Shown piece after piece: positions 1 to 9,884 of a stretch of 64,000 bases of DNA. The stretch is from Sinorhizobium meliloti 4H41 (GTDB taxonomy: Bacteria; Pseudomonadota; Alphaproteobacteria; Rhizobiales; Rhizobiaceae): the NCBI RefSeq assembly GCF_000375585.1, contig NZ_AQWP01000002.1, positions 496,001 to 560,000 of the forward strand. Reading direction: 5' to 3'. Positions within the stretch are counted from its first letter, which is position 1. Each line of letters starts with the position of its first letter. Both the position numbers and the translations under genes were made by a program. A model generated the notes under the pieces. It did not search any database. It was given only the letters and a program-made list of their open reading frames with translations, and was not told the DNA's origin.

Positions 1-2
1 TG

Positions 3-878
3 ACGCTTCGGCGCGGCAACATCGACTATCAGACGACCGCAAACGGAACGGTGCCGCAGTTTACGGAAGCGAAGTCCTGGAAGATCGGCCGCGGCGAATT
101 CATCAACCGGAACGACATGGAGACATACGCACCGGTCGCGGTGCTCGGCGAGACCGTCGTCAAGACGCTCTTCCCGGAGGGCTCCGACCCGATCGGTCAA
201 TACGTGCTCGTGAACAAGATCCCCTTCCAGGTGATCGGGGTGATGAGCGGGATGGGCGCCAGCGCCGGCGGCAACGATCAGGACGACGTGGTCCTCGTGC
301 CGCTCACGACCGGCAGCATGCGCCTCTTCGGTCAGCGCAACATCCGCACGATCACCGTCAAGGTGCAGGATGCCGCGGCAATAGACCTGACCCAGGAGAG
401 AATTCAGGCACTGCTCAACGAGCGCCACAGGAAGGACGATACTCAGATCACCAACATGTCTTCCGTGCGCGAGGCATTCACCGAGACTTCGAACACCATG
501 AAGTTCTTCCTGGGATCGGTCGCAGCGATTTCGCTGCTCGTCGGCGGCATCGGCGTGATGAACATCATGCTCGTCAGCGTCAGCGAACGCACACGCGAGA
601 TCGGCGTGAGAATGGCGACCGGAGCGCGCGAGCGGGACATACTCGTGCAGTTCATCGTCGAGGCACTGGTCGTTTCCGCGATCGGCGGTGCGATCGGCGT
701 CGTGGCCGGTCTATCGACCGGTTACGCCGCTAAAGCCTTCGGCATGCCCGTCAGCTTCACGCCCGGCCCCGTCGCGCTTGCCTTCGCCTGTGCGTTTCTC
801 ACCGGCCTGCTCTTCGGCTATCTGCCGGCGAGAAATGCATCGCGCCTCCAGCCGGCGGTGGCCCTCGGCGCGGATTAG
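3..878 (+). CDS. MacB-type ABC transporter permease, C-terminal part (5' end outside window)
   Basis: The reading frame is open from the first bases of the window to a TAG at 876-878, so only the C-terminal part of the protein is here. It shows the end of a MacB periplasmic core domain and then an FtsX-type permease domain with three hydrophobic segments. The first is around [20 protein letters not shown], followed by a [16 protein letters not shown] loop typical of MacB. Family members work with an ATPase and a periplasmic adaptor to export peptides, macrolides or siderophores. The internal GTG at 49-51 is not a credible start because the core domain continues upstream. The substrate cannot be told from this fragment. 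Confidence 0.88.
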   Translation, partial: TLRRGNIDYQTTANGTVPQFTEAKSWKIGRGEFINRNDMETYAPVAVLGETVVKTLFPEGSDPIGQYVLVNKIPFQVIGVMSGMGASAGGNDQDDVVLVPLTTGSMRLFGQRNIRTITVKVQDAAAIDLTQERIQALLNERHRKDDTQITNMSSVREAFTETSNTMKFFLGSVAAISLLVGGIGVMNIMLVSVSERTREIGVRMATGARERDILVQFIVEALVVSAIGGAIGVVAGLSTGYAAKAFGMPVSFTPGPVALAFACAFLTGLLFGYLPARNASRLQPAVALGAD

Positions 879-935
879 ATCAATTCCACGCAGTAGCGGT
901 TTTCCCGCCCTGGAAAAGCGCCCATTCAGTCGAAA

Positions 936-1526
936 TCAGATATTTTGGGCGCCTGCGATCAATTCCCAGCGCTTGCCGTTCGACTGGGATTGTCGGGCGA
1001 AGTAATTATAAGGAGTGCGTGACCAATCTCTGACCGAGTTGGTCCTGTTGTCGAGCACAAGGTCACCTTCGCTCGTGCGGACGGTGAGAACCGTGTGGCC
1101 CTCTCCGCGATAACGCGCAACCGTGAGTAGCAGAGCCGAGGCCGGCCAACCCCGCTTCAGAAGCTCCCGCTTCTTCAGAATTGCGAAGTCCTCGCAGTCT
1201 CCGTAGGCGGTCGGCACACGCCAATCGTCGTCCTTGCCGACATTTGCGCGGTCGCTGCGTTCGCGGATGCTTGCATTGACGGTGCTGTTGATCTGTTTGA
1301 GCTCGCTGATCTTTTCCGGCGCGAGAACGACGGCCTTCTTGCCGCCGCCAGTGTTGCAGAGCCGCGGCTCGCGGGCGCAGAAGGATGCGAAGGCCGGCGG
1401 CGCGAAGGCCTTGCCGGCGGTCCTCATGGTTGTACCGGCATCGGCAGCCCCAGGGGCCGCGATCAGCAACAAAAAGACTGTCTGCGCAATGAAGCGTTTC
1501 ACGAGGCGTTCTCCAACGACGGACAT
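936..1526 (-). CDS. Bacterial transglutaminase-like cysteine proteinase (BTLCP family)
   Basis: The 196-residue protein has an N-terminal hydrophobic signal (about residues 10-30, ending near APGAADA), so it is probably exported to the periplasm. The catalytic triad of the BTLCP family is visible: Cys in GDCEDFAILK, His in GEGHTVLTV and Asp in LDNRT. Family members are transglutaminase-fold proteases; LapG, a relative, cleaves surface adhesins. Nothing next to it resembles a LapD/LapA partner, so the target is unknown. It is transcribed towards the ABC permease gene and diverges from the glycine-rich protein gene. A second possible start (GTG, VKRFIAQ) lies eight codons further in. Confidence 0.85.
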   Translation of the reverse strand: MSVVGERLVKRFIAQTVFLLLIAAPGAADAGTTMRTAGKAFAPPAFASFCAREPRLCNTGGGKKAVVLAPEKISELKQINSTVNASIRERSDRANVGKDDDWRVPTAYGDCEDFAILKKRELLKRGWPASALLLTVARYRGEGHTVLTVRTSEGDLVLDNRTNSVRDWSRTPYNYFARQSQSNGKRWELIAGAQNI

Positions 1527-1696
1527 AAGTCTCCCGGTCCGCCGTAGAGACTAGCTAAGATAGATTAAGCCATGGTTGATAACCCGAAATGAGGCAGTGA
1601 TATGGCCATCTACTAACAATTCGTAAGTTGACCACAGGTAATTTTAATTCAATTCTAAAAAGTATTTTTAAAGTTAATGTTATTAGGAGTATAGAA

Positions 1697-2473
<777 letters not shown>

Positions 2474-2477
2474 GCAG

Positions 2478-2495
2478 CCGCGGCCATGGCCGCGG
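2478..2495. repeat. Perfect 18-bp palindrome after the repeat-protein stop codon
   Basis: CCGCGGCCATGGCCGCGG is a perfect 18-bp palindrome starting 4 bases after the stop of the glycine-rich protein gene. It could be a transcript-end hairpin or a protein-binding site; no run of T follows it. Confidence 0.6.
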
Positions 2496-2611
2496 TGACG
2501 GAAGTCCCTGGCATCAGCGAGAACAGCGATCGCGACCGTCGACGGCTTACGGCCGGACTGGGAAAGTGACAAGCCGGGGCGCTTGTCCAGCAACGTCGAC
2601 GGTAACCCTTG

Positions 2612-2648
2612 AAGGGCGGCTCCCGCAGGTGCCGCCCTTCCCTTTGGC
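2612..2648 (+). terminator. Probable terminator hairpin for the glycine-rich protein gene
   Basis: A nine-base stem AAGGGCGGC (2612-2620) pairs with GCCGCCCTT (2631-2639) around a ten-base loop, followed by a weak C/T-rich stretch. Apart from this and the 18-bp palindrome, the 300 bases between 2474 and 2774 hold no gene that I can see. Confidence 0.5.
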
Positions 2649-2774
2649 AGCGGTGTCGTCAGAGCGGGATCAGGAAGAGTGTGTAAAACTGAAATGATTT
2701 GGCCCGTGCAGCGACGACAACCTTTCACTAACCCCTGGTCCCGATAATGCCGCCGCAATCGAGGACCGAATCCC

Positions 2775-3533
2775 ATGACCAAGGCAAATTCCAAAAGACG
2801 AAAGCGCAGCACGGCCCGCAAGAGCAGCCGGAGCGGTATGGGCCGCTGGTATCTGGCGGCAGCAGTCATCGTCGGCGGGATTGTGGCCTACGAGCACCGG
2901 GGGGAATTAGGACATCTCCCCGGGGCATCGAAGCTGACCGCGCTGCTTTCGCACGCCGAGAAACCGTCCGAGAAAAAAGCGCAGGCGAAGATGCCGGCCG
3001 AGAAGAAACCGCCAAAAAAGGTGGAACTGGCGACCATTCCGATCCCTTTCCGTCCGAAGGATCAGACCGGGTCGATAGCGCCGAAGACCGCATTGATCCC
3101 GCCTGCACCCGTGGAACTACCGGTTAGGCAGTCTCTCGAACAGGCTAACCTGCGCCCGGCCGAGAGCGGCACCTTCTATTTCTGCGGCATCCGCCATGAT
3201 AACTGCGTTCTCGACGGCGATACCTTCCTGTACCAGGGCCAGAGAATTCTCATCGCCGACATAGATGCGCCGGAAACGAAGCTCGCGAAATGCGACGAGG
3301 AACGGTCGCGCGGCTCTTATGCCAAGGCACGATTGCGAGAGTTGTTGAATTCCGGAAACTTCGCCCTCGTTGCATCCGAAGCCACCCCGGGCGACGAGCC
3401 CGGCAAGCGGCGGCTCGTCGTCAGGAACGGCAGATCCCTCGGAGACATCCTCATATCGGAAGGGCTCGCCAGAAAGCGAACCGGGCACCCACAGTCGTGG
3501 TGCGGCCAGTCCACCGCGCGCGTTTCCGGTTGA
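2775..3533 (+). CDS. Membrane-anchored staphylococcal-nuclease-like protein
   Basis: This 252-residue protein has a basic N-terminus, one membrane segment (about residues 22-40, MGRWYLAAAVIVGGIVAY) and a Lys/Glu/Pro-rich linker. The C-terminal SNase-like domain starts near residue 135. The nuclease core VLDGDTFLYQGQRILIADID followed by APET keeps the Arg and Glu positions expected of the active site. A Cys pair (FYFCGIRHDNC) precedes the core. It probably degrades or binds nucleic acid at the outer face of the inner membrane. The family is common in rhizobia, often uncharacterised. It is a single gene, converging on the APH-like gene. Confidence 0.8.
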   Translation: MTKANSKRRKRSTARKSSRSGMGRWYLAAAVIVGGIVAYEHRGELGHLPGASKLTALLSHAEKPSEKKAQAKMPAEKKPPKKVELATIPIPFRPKDQTGSIAPKTALIPPAPVELPVRQSLEQANLRPAESGTFYFCGIRHDNCVLDGDTFLYQGQRILIADIDAPETKLAKCDEERSRGSYAKARLRELLNSGNFALVASEATPGDEPGKRRLVVRNGRSLGDILISEGLARKRTGHPQSWCGQSTARVSG

Positions 3534-3568
3534 ACCGTGGCGGCCACAGGACACGGGAATGAAGTTCG

Positions 3569-4468
3569 CTACCCATAGCGGCGGTGATCTGACAGAACCG
3601 CATCGATGACCCGCCGCGATTTTTCGATTTCCCGTCGATCGGTGCCCGGCATCTCGACGGCAACGATCAGCGCCTTCCACAAGGTCCATCCACGGCCACG
3701 CGCCCAGGTCTCTTCGTCGAGCGGAAGGGCGTCCCGGAATGCGGCGCGGCTTGTTTCATCGAACATCGTCCAGGAGATCGACAGGTCGCACGCCGGATCG
3801 CCGACGCCTGACGTGCCGAAATCGATCACGGCGCTCAACTGGCCGTTTTCGACCAGGAGGTTGCCGGAGGCGACATCGCCATGGAACCAGACGGGAGCAT
3901 TGTTCCACGCGGAGCCAAGCGCCACCTCCCACACCACACGTGCGGTGGCAACGTCGATCCTGCCCTCGAGCGCTTCGAGTGCCCGGCGCGTTTCGTGGTC
4001 GTAGACGGCCAAAGGACCGCCTCGGAAGAAATTGTGTTGCCCGGGCGGCGGACCGCTCCGCGCGTCGATCCGTTGCAGCGCAGCCAGGAATTCACCGAGG
4101 GTCGTCGCAAAACTGCCGAGGTCGGTGATGGGCGCATGGGTCGCGGTCTCGCCCGGTAGCCATCGATAGACGGACCAATGCCACGGATAGCCCCTGCCCG
4201 GCCGCCCGATGGCCAAAGGCGCAGGAATACGCAACGGCAGGTACGGCGCAAGACGAGGCAGCCAATGTTGCTCCTTTTCCACTTGAAGCGCGTAATGGGC
4301 GGCGCTCGGCAACCGCACGTTCATAACGTCGCCCAGGTGGAAGGTCCTGTTGTCCCACCCACCGAACTTGACCGGTCTTATCGGCAGGTCCGCCCATTGC
4401 GGAAACTGCTCGGAAATCAACTGTTCGACGAGAGCTGTACTGATTTCGGGCGTTTCGGCGGAAGACAT
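3569..4468 (-). CDS. APH-family phosphotransferase (aminoglycoside/macrolide kinase-like)
   Basis: The 299-residue protein has the protein-kinase-like fold of aminoglycoside phosphotransferases. The catalytic loop VWFHGDVASGNLL carries the H-G-D and Asn residues, and the metal-binding VIDFGTSGVGDPACD follows. An N-terminal nucleotide-binding region contains RPVKFGGWDNRTFHLG. The same fold serves antibiotic resistance, homoserine or choline-type kinases and others. Here the sequence resembles the widespread chromosomal 'phosphotransferase' group rather than a dedicated resistance gene, so the substrate is unknown. It stands alone with no mobile element nearby. Confidence 0.8.
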   Translation of the reverse strand: MSSAETPEISTALVEQLISEQFPQWADLPIRPVKFGGWDNRTFHLGDVMNVRLPSAAHYALQVEKEQHWLPRLAPYLPLRIPAPLAIGRPGRGYPWHWSVYRWLPGETATHAPITDLGSFATTLGEFLAALQRIDARSGPPPGQHNFFRGGPLAVYDHETRRALEALEGRIDVATARVVWEVALGSAWNNAPVWFHGDVASGNLLVENGQLSAVIDFGTSGVGDPACDLSISWTMFDETSRAAFRDALPLDEETWARGRGWTLWKALIVAVEMPGTDRREIEKSRRVIDAVLSDHRRYG

Positions 4469-4619
4469 CGAATGTCCGCTTCCCTGATCACGGTGATTGG
4501 TAGACTGCCGGGAGGAGCAGGATCGCTTCGATGGCTCAATGAGACGGTGGAACGATCCGGCTGGACCGAATTAAGATCATGAAACGTGACGGTTTCCAAG
4601 TTCCGCCCGGAACTTGCCC

Positions 4620-5279
4620 TCAGGCATCGACCTGCAACAGCCCGAGAACCCGCGTTACGGCGGACGGGATAGGACCGATGACGGGCACATCGAATAGCGG
4701 CTGCAGCTGCTCCGCCGCCTGTCCGAGCGGGCCGCCGCCGATGATGACTGCCTCCGCCCCATCAAGGTCGACGGAGGCGCGAACTGCGTGCCAGAGCGAG
4801 GTCCGCAGGCGCTCCTCGTCTCTGGATACGGCGAGCGGATCGCCTGGCGTGCAGCGGATGCCGGAGTAGAGATGGGAAAGCCCCAGATGCCGTGCCCGCT
4901 CTGCGATCGCATCCGCGAGGTCGGGCGTCGTGGTTGCAACGCCGAACCGTCGTCCATCCTGCGAAGCCTCCAGCATCGAAGCTTCGCAGATGCCCACGAC
5001 GGGAATGCCGACACGCTCCCGGAGCAGGGCAAGGCCGGGATCGCCAAAGGCGCTGACGATGATCCCGAGGCAGCCCGGCTCGTGTCTGGTGCCGATTTCC
5101 ACCACCTCGTCGGCGGCGGCTGCCAGTTCGTCCGGCTTCAGGATCATCCGGGGACTGCGCCTGGCCGTGGCGCTTGCCACGGCCAGGCGTCCATTCGCAG
5201 CCTTGTGCGCGATGGAGGCCATCATCTCGCTCGTCGCCTGCGAGCTGTTCGGGTTGATCAGCAGAAGATGGAAGTTCAC
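4620..5279 (-). CDS. Asp/Glu/hydantoin racemase-fold protein lacking both catalytic cysteines
   Basis: The GTG start at 5279 overlaps the TGA of the upstream MFS gene (GTGA), giving 219 residues. It has the NPNSS N-terminal motif, FGDPGL and a GIPVVGICEAS region typical of hydantoin/allantoin racemases. However, the first Cys (ACFGDPG in the family) reads SAFGDPG, and the second (GCAGM) reads GGGPLGQ. Both acid/base cysteines are therefore missing. A classical two-base racemisation looks impossible, so it may be an isomerase, lyase or binding protein of the same fold. It is co-transcribed with the transporter and controlled by the RpiR regulator. Confidence 0.78.
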   Translation of the reverse strand: MNFHLLLINPNSSQATSEMMASIAHKAANGRLAVASATARRSPRMILKPDELAAAADEVVEIGTRHEPGCLGIIVSAFGDPGLALLRERVGIPVVGICEASMLEASQDGRRFGVATTTPDLADAIAERARHLGLSHLYSGIRCTPGDPLAVSRDEERLRTSLWHAVRASVDLDGAEAVIIGGGPLGQAAEQLQPLFDVPVIGPIPSAVTRVLGLLQVDA

Positions 5280-6736
5280 GTTCTGAGCTCCGCGACGACT
5301 GGCCCCTGCTGCGCCGCCTTCGGCTGATCGGCCTCCGCCGGCAGCGAGAGATCCTCCATCGATCGGCCGTAGGTTTCCGGGCCAAGCTGGATGCAGAATG
5401 CGAAGACCGCATACATTCCCGCAGCAAGCCCGAAGACGCCGATCATTCCGTAGCTGTCGAACAGCATGCCGGAAATCGTCGGCACGAACGAGCCGGCCGC
5501 CGATCCCGTTGCCAGAATGAGGGCCACCCCGAAGGCGCGAATTCTCGTCGGGAACAGTTCCGGCGCATAGATCCAGATCGACGTGTTGAGCAGCAGGACG
5601 AAGAACTGGAAGATGGCTCCGAACAGGAGAACGAGATAGATATTGGTGCCGAGAGCGACGATCGACACCGCCGCAAGGCAGGCGAGCGCCGCACCCACGG
5701 TCAGCACCTTCTTGCGCGGCAGATAGTAGCCGAACATCGAAGCGGCGATCGCACCGAGGACGCTGCCGCTCTGGATGATCATGCTGTAGAGCAGGCTGCC
5801 GGAGAGCGTATAGCCCATCGACACGAAGATGACGGGCATCAGCGTCAAGACCGACAATTGCGCGCCATAGCTCATGAGAATGGCGATCGCTACCGGTATG
5901 GTCCGCCCGATGAAGGGTGCTCGGAAGAGTTCCCGCCAGTCGCTCTTCTCGGTGGCCTCGTCCGTCATATGATCTGTCGTCAGGTATTCCTGCACCACGA
6001 GATTGCGCGGTTTCAACGAGCCTGAGGCCAGGATGGACAGTACCTTGTTCGCCTCGCCGATCCTGTTCTTCGAGGCAAGGAACCGCGGCGTCTCCGGTAC
6101 AAAGCGGCGATAGAAGACGACCAGAAGCGCCGGCAGCGCCAGTGACGCAAATAGCCAGCGCCAGCTGTTCTCTCCCGGGAAAAGCGTAAATATCAGCAGG
6201 CCGAATGCCGGCGCCAGGAAGTTGCCGAACCCGCCGGCGCCGACATTCACGAGACCCGCCGCCGTGCCGCGAAACTTCGGCGAGCAGAATTCCGAGAGCA
6301 TCGTCACCGCCGTCGAGATTTCGCCGCCGACGCCGAAGCCGACGATCGCGCGGGCAAAACAAAGCATGGTGAAGTTCGGCGCCATCGCGCAGGCCGCCGA
6401 GCCGATGGTGAAGAGCAGGAGATTGACGGTCAGCATCACCCGCCGGCCGTAGCGGTCGCCGAGAATGCCCGACAGCAGTCGCCCGACCGCGGCGCTGCCG
6501 AAGGTGATCGTGTTGAGAAACCCGATGTCCGTGCCGGTAAGGCCCCAGTGCTCCTTGAGAATGGGACCGGCGACGCCGATCGTGTTCTGTTCGAAGCTGT
6601 CGAACAGGCAACCGATCAGGACGAGGGCGAGAATCTGCTTGTGCGCGCCGGTAACGCCGATTTTGGTGAAAGCCGATTCCAGTTGTCGAATGACCGGCGA
6701 ACTCCCGCCGGTCGGCACCATATTTTCCGCTGCCAT
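5276..6736 (-). CDS. MFS transporter (metabolite:H+ symporter type)
   Basis: The product is a 486-residue, 12-segment major facilitator. The frame opens at 6823, but the ATG at 6736 (MAAENM) has GGGGAAC just upstream and is preferred. The motif DRYGRRVML between TM2 and TM3 and the VPETPRFL signature after TM6 are those of sugar/aromatic-acid symporters. The stop overlaps the start of the racemase-like gene, so the two are translationally coupled. The pair probably imports and processes one small carboxylate or hydantoin-like compound, which is inference. Expression is likely controlled by the RpiR protein encoded upstream. Confidence 0.88.
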   Translation of the reverse strand: MAAENMVPTGGSSPVIRQLESAFTKIGVTGAHKQILALVLIGCLFDSFEQNTIGVAGPILKEHWGLTGTDIGFLNTITFGSAAVGRLLSGILGDRYGRRVMLTVNLLLFTIGSAACAMAPNFTMLCFARAIVGFGVGGEISTAVTMLSEFCSPKFRGTAAGLVNVGAGGFGNFLAPAFGLLIFTLFPGENSWRWLFASLALPALLVVFYRRFVPETPRFLASKNRIGEANKVLSILASGSLKPRNLVVQEYLTTDHMTDEATEKSDWRELFRAPFIGRTIPVAIAILMSYGAQLSVLTLMPVIFVSMGYTLSGSLLYSMIIQSGSVLGAIAASMFGYYLPRKKVLTVGAALACLAAVSIVALGTNIYLVLLFGAIFQFFVLLLNTSIWIYAPELFPTRIRAFGVALILATGSAAGSFVPTISGMLFDSYGMIGVFGLAAGMYAVFAFCIQLGPETYGRSMEDLSLPAEADQPKAAQQGPVVAELRT

Positions 6737-6794
6737 TGTTGTTCCCCTTGTGGTTGAACGAGCGTGAAAACTTAGTTTCTCGATCATACACCAC

Positions 6795-6808
6795 GAAACT
6801 GCAGTTTC
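6795..6808. promoter_or_regulatory. Palindromic operator upstream of the MFS gene
   Basis: GAAACTGCAGTTTC is a perfect 14-bp palindrome, 58 bases upstream of the MFS start. A near-copy lies directly upstream of the RpiR regulator gene, so it is probably the RpiR operator. RpiR-family sites commonly contain GAAA/TTTC half-sites. Confidence 0.7.
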
Positions 6809-6949
6809 ATAGCCCGAATCCACAGGGGGCGACGGAGAGGAATTCCTGCCCTTCCGGCAGGCTTGGCCTCCACGAACATGGCGTTCCGGCCGGGGCCTAT
6901 CGATGGCGAGCTTCGTGCGCCAAGCCGTTGCGATCCGTACTGCGCGGGC

Positions 6950-7792
6950 TCACAGCTCTTCCAGCGTGTCGTTCAGTGCCTCGATACCGCGCAGCCGGTT
7001 CCGGCCGGCAACGCCTGCGGTCTCGATGCAGCGTGTGGTCAGGAGATGGCAGAGCGCCATCACCGACACATGGTTGAAAAGCGGCCCCGGCGCCAGGGTC
7101 TGGCAACGGAAGTGCCAAGCCGCACCGCTCAGGAGAGGCACGCCTTCATCGGTGATGTAGAGCAACTTCGCCTTGGTTCTTTCCACCTGCGCCATGAGTT
7201 GCTCCATCAGAGCGACGCGGCGCCGCAGACCGAAGAGAACGACGACGTCGTCGGGCGCGATGCTGACCAGATGCTCGCCGAGCGTCTGCCCGCCTCCGGG
7301 AATGGCAGCGATGTTTTCGATCACCTGGGTGAGCTGCCATTGCAGATAGGTCGCAAAGGAATGGCTGGCGCGAAAGCCGATGACCCACACCTTGCGGGCC
7401 TCCAGGATGGCTGTGGCAGCCGCATCGATCTCAGCCTCGCCGATCGCAAGGAAGGTGGCCTCCAGATTGGCGACGCCCTGGGCGACATGCGCTGCGACCG
7501 ATTGCCGGCCGTCGGCATCGGTGGCGGTCGCCAGGAAAAGGCGCGACCCGGTCTGCTTGTCCGCGCGCGCGTGCCGCCGCGCTTCCTCGTAGTTTTCGTA
7601 GCCGAGGCGCTGAACGAAGCGCGACACGGTCGCTTTCGATACATGGGCCAAAGCCGCCAGCTCCTGCGCGGAATAGCTCGCTATCTCCCCCGGAAAATCA
7701 CAGAGGAAATCGCCAAGCCGCCGCTCGGCCGGGTGCAACTCGGGTAGAATTTCGCGGACGCGAGCGAGGAAGGAACGTTCTTTGGCGGCCAT
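6950..7792 (-). CDS. RpiR-family transcriptional regulator (HTH + SIS domain)
   Basis: The 280-residue regulator has an N-terminal RpiR helix-turn-helix (ASYSAQELAALAHVSKATVSRF, about residues 35-60). A C-terminal SIS sugar-isomerase-fold ligand domain includes VWVIGFRASHSFA. The ATG at 7792 has GGGAG seven bases upstream; an in-frame ATG at 7804 lacks this and lies on the operator half-site. It sits upstream of the transporter and racemase-like genes in the same direction, with 213 bp between. SIS domains usually bind phosphosugars, but RpiR proteins also sense other metabolites. Confidence 0.87.
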   Translation of the reverse strand: MAAKERSFLARVREILPELHPAERRLGDFLCDFPGEIASYSAQELAALAHVSKATVSRFVQRLGYENYEEARRHARADKQTGSRLFLATATDADGRQSVAAHVAQGVANLEATFLAIGEAEIDAAATAILEARKVWVIGFRASHSFATYLQWQLTQVIENIAAIPGGGQTLGEHLVSIAPDDVVVLFGLRRRVALMEQLMAQVERTKAKLLYITDEGVPLLSGAAWHFRCQTLAPGPLFNHVSVMALCHLLTTRCIETAGVAGRNRLRGIEALNDTLEEL

Positions 7793-7803
7793 TGGCACTC
7801 CCA

Positions 7804-7819
7804 TGAAACTGTCGTTTCA
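7804..7819. promoter_or_regulatory. Second RpiR operator, upstream of rpiR-like gene
   Basis: TGAAAC-TGTC-GTTTCA matches the palindrome in front of the MFS gene except for the centre. It ends 11 bases before the regulator start codon, overlapping its translation initiation region, which suggests autoregulation. Confidence 0.68.
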
Positions 7820-7875
7820 CGGGACTGTCCGATTTTCGTCCGGCCTTGGCAATAGGTGGAAGATCCGCCCCGCGG

Positions 7876-9144
7876 TCACCTCTCCTCCCGAAGCGTATCC
7901 TTCTGCGTTATCAGGCGGGCGCTGTGCTGACCGCTCAGATATGTCCATAGCCAGCTCCAGGCCACGGCAAAGCGGCTGCGGGTACCGATCAGGAAATAGA
8001 TGTGGGCAATGCCCCAGATCCACCAGGCAAGCGACCCCTTGAGCTTGATCCGGCCGAAATCGATGATCGCCGCGCGCCTGCCGATGGTGGCCAGGCTTCC
8101 CTGGTGCCGGTAGCGGAACGACCCCGGCGCCGGAGAGCCCGTGAAGCGGCCACGGATCACCTGGGCGACGTAGGCCCCCTGCTGCTTGGCCGCGGGCGCG
8201 ATGCCGGGCACCGGCTTGCCGTCTTCCTGGATGACGGATGCCGTATCGCCGATGACGAAGATGTCCGGATGGCCCGGCGCGGTCAGATCGGGCCCGACCT
8301 TAACGCGGCCGGCGCGGTCCGCGTCGGCGCCGATCCATTTGGCGGCGGGCGAGGCCTGGACCCCCGCCGCCCAGACGAGCGTCCGGCTCGCGACGAAGCT
8401 CTCGCCTATCGTGACCCCCTCCTCGGTGCAGTCGGTCACCGGCGTGCCCGTCAGCACCTCGACGCCAAGCTTCTCCAGTTCGCGGGAAGCATAGGCGGAA
8501 AGCTCTTCGCTGAAGGCGGGAAGAATGCGCGGGCCGGCTTCGACGAGCACCACGCGCGCCAGACGCGTATCGATCCGGCGGAACTCGCCGGGCAGTGTTC
8601 TATGGGCCATTTCGGCAATGATGCCCGCAAGCTCGACCCCGGTCGGTCCTGCGCCGATGATCGTGAAGGTCAGCAGTGCATCGCGCCTGGCGGGGTCCTC
8701 CTCCACCTCCGCCTGCTCGAAGGCGATGAGCACGCGGCGGCGAATGGTCGTCGCATCCTCCAGGGTCTTGAGCCCAGGCGCGACCGCCGCCCATTCGTCA
8801 TGGCCGAAATAGGCGTGCGTTGCGCCGGTCGCCAACACCAACGTGTCGTAGGGGATCGATTGCCCATGCACGAGCGTCACTTCCTTCGCAGTCGTATCGA
8901 CGCCCGCTACCTCGCCGAGCAGCGTCGTCACCTCCTGTCGGTCGCGGTAGAGCCGGCGGATCGGCCATGCGATCTCCGAGGTTGCGAGCACCGTGGTCGC
9001 CACCTGGTAAAGCAGCGGCTGGAAAAGGTGATGATTGCGCCGGTCGATCAGCGTGACCCTGACCGGCGCACCCTTGAGGTCGTTGACGAGTTGCAGCCCG
9101 CCGAAACCTCCGCCGACCACGACGACATGATGTCTTTCCTGCAT
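7876..9144 (-). CDS. ndh: Type II NADH:quinone oxidoreductase (NDH-2)
   Basis: The 422-residue flavoprotein has the N-terminal FAD-binding GGGFGGL motif. The HHLFQPLLYQVAT signature is specific to NDH-2-like enzymes. A second dinucleotide fold (TIIGAGPTGVELAG) binds NADH, and the FVIGDTAS motif contacts FAD. The C-terminal amphipathic region (SLAWWIWGIAHIYFLIG) would bind the membrane. It passes electrons from NADH to quinone without proton pumping. It stands alone between the RpiR and Lrp regulator genes, both on the same strand. Confidence 0.9.
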   Translation of the reverse strand: MQERHHVVVVGGGFGGLQLVNDLKGAPVRVTLIDRRNHHLFQPLLYQVATTVLATSEIAWPIRRLYRDRQEVTTLLGEVAGVDTTAKEVTLVHGQSIPYDTLVLATGATHAYFGHDEWAAVAPGLKTLEDATTIRRRVLIAFEQAEVEEDPARRDALLTFTIIGAGPTGVELAGIIAEMAHRTLPGEFRRIDTRLARVVLVEAGPRILPAFSEELSAYASRELEKLGVEVLTGTPVTDCTEEGVTIGESFVASRTLVWAAGVQASPAAKWIGADADRAGRVKVGPDLTAPGHPDIFVIGDTASVIQEDGKPVPGIAPAAKQQGAYVAQVIRGRFTGSPAPGSFRYRHQGSLATIGRRAAIIDFGRIKLKGSLAWWIWGIAHIYFLIGTRSRFAVAWSWLWTYLSGQHSARLITQKDTLREER

Positions 9145-9277
9145 GGTCTTCCGTCCTGTTCCTCATCCGCTCACATCGAGCTGGCAACACTGTTGAACTC
9201 CACACGCGGGAGCGCAAGCCGTCGCCCGGCATGGCTGCATTGCATCCGCGAATGGTCTTCGCGGACGTTTCGCCGGC

Positions 9278-9766
9278 CTACTCCGCATAGCCGACGGGCA
9301 CTGCGGTACCACTTTTCAGGACTTCCATCGAAATCGATGCGGAAACGTCGAAAAGCTCCACCTTCCGCACGATCTGCTTGTAGACGACGTCGTAATGTTC
9401 GACCCGCGGCAGAACCACCTTGACGATGTAATCGTAATTGCCGGTCAGCCGGTGCGCCTCGACGATCTCCGGAATGTCGCTGATCGCCCTGCGGAACTTT
9501 TCGATCCAGTCGTCGGAATGATGCGCCGTCTTGATCAGCGCAAAAACCGTGGTCGGCACGCCCATCCTTTCCCGGTCGAGGACGACGATGCGCCGGGTGA
9601 CATAGCCGGCCTCCTCCAGCCGCTGAATGCGCCGCGAGCAGGCGGAAAGCGAAAGACTCACCCTCTCGGCAAGGTCGCCCATGGCGACGCTCGCATCCTG
9701 CTGCAGAAGCATGAGCAGCTTCCGGTCTCTCTCGTCAAGCACGCTCCGACTCCTTGCTCTTGCCAT
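9278..9766 (-). CDS. Lrp/AsnC-family transcriptional regulator
   Basis: The protein has an N-terminal HTH (LDERDRKLLMLLQQDASVAMGDLAERVSLS) and a C-terminal RAM/ActR ligand domain (DIPEIVEAHRLTGNYDYIVKV), giving 162 residues from the ATG at 9766. An in-frame ATG at 9793 would add nine residues; neither start has a clear ribosome-binding site. It is transcribed divergently from the amino-acid racemase gene at 9943, the usual arrangement for an Lrp-type regulator of an amino-acid gene. Control of that racemase is inferred from position. Confidence 0.87.
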   Translation of the reverse strand: MARARSRSVLDERDRKLLMLLQQDASVAMGDLAERVSLSLSACSRRIQRLEEAGYVTRRIVVLDRERMGVPTTVFALIKTAHHSDDWIEKFRRAISDIPEIVEAHRLTGNYDYIVKVVLPRVEHYDVVYKQIVRKVELFDVSASISMEVLKSGTAVPVGYAE

Positions 9767-9884
9767 AGAGTGCGCCGAAATTTTTCGCGGCATTCGGATT
9801 CGGGCGCAAACGGCTTGCTAAAATCTGGCCAAGCGCCGATCAAAGCAAACACATGCAACCGGGCCCGCACGATAATCTAGCAAT

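Noticed and set aside
6863-7747. 294-residue plus-strand frame opposite the RpiR gene
   Set aside because: The other strand encodes a clear RpiR protein; this frame has no family motif and is a GC-rich antisense shadow.
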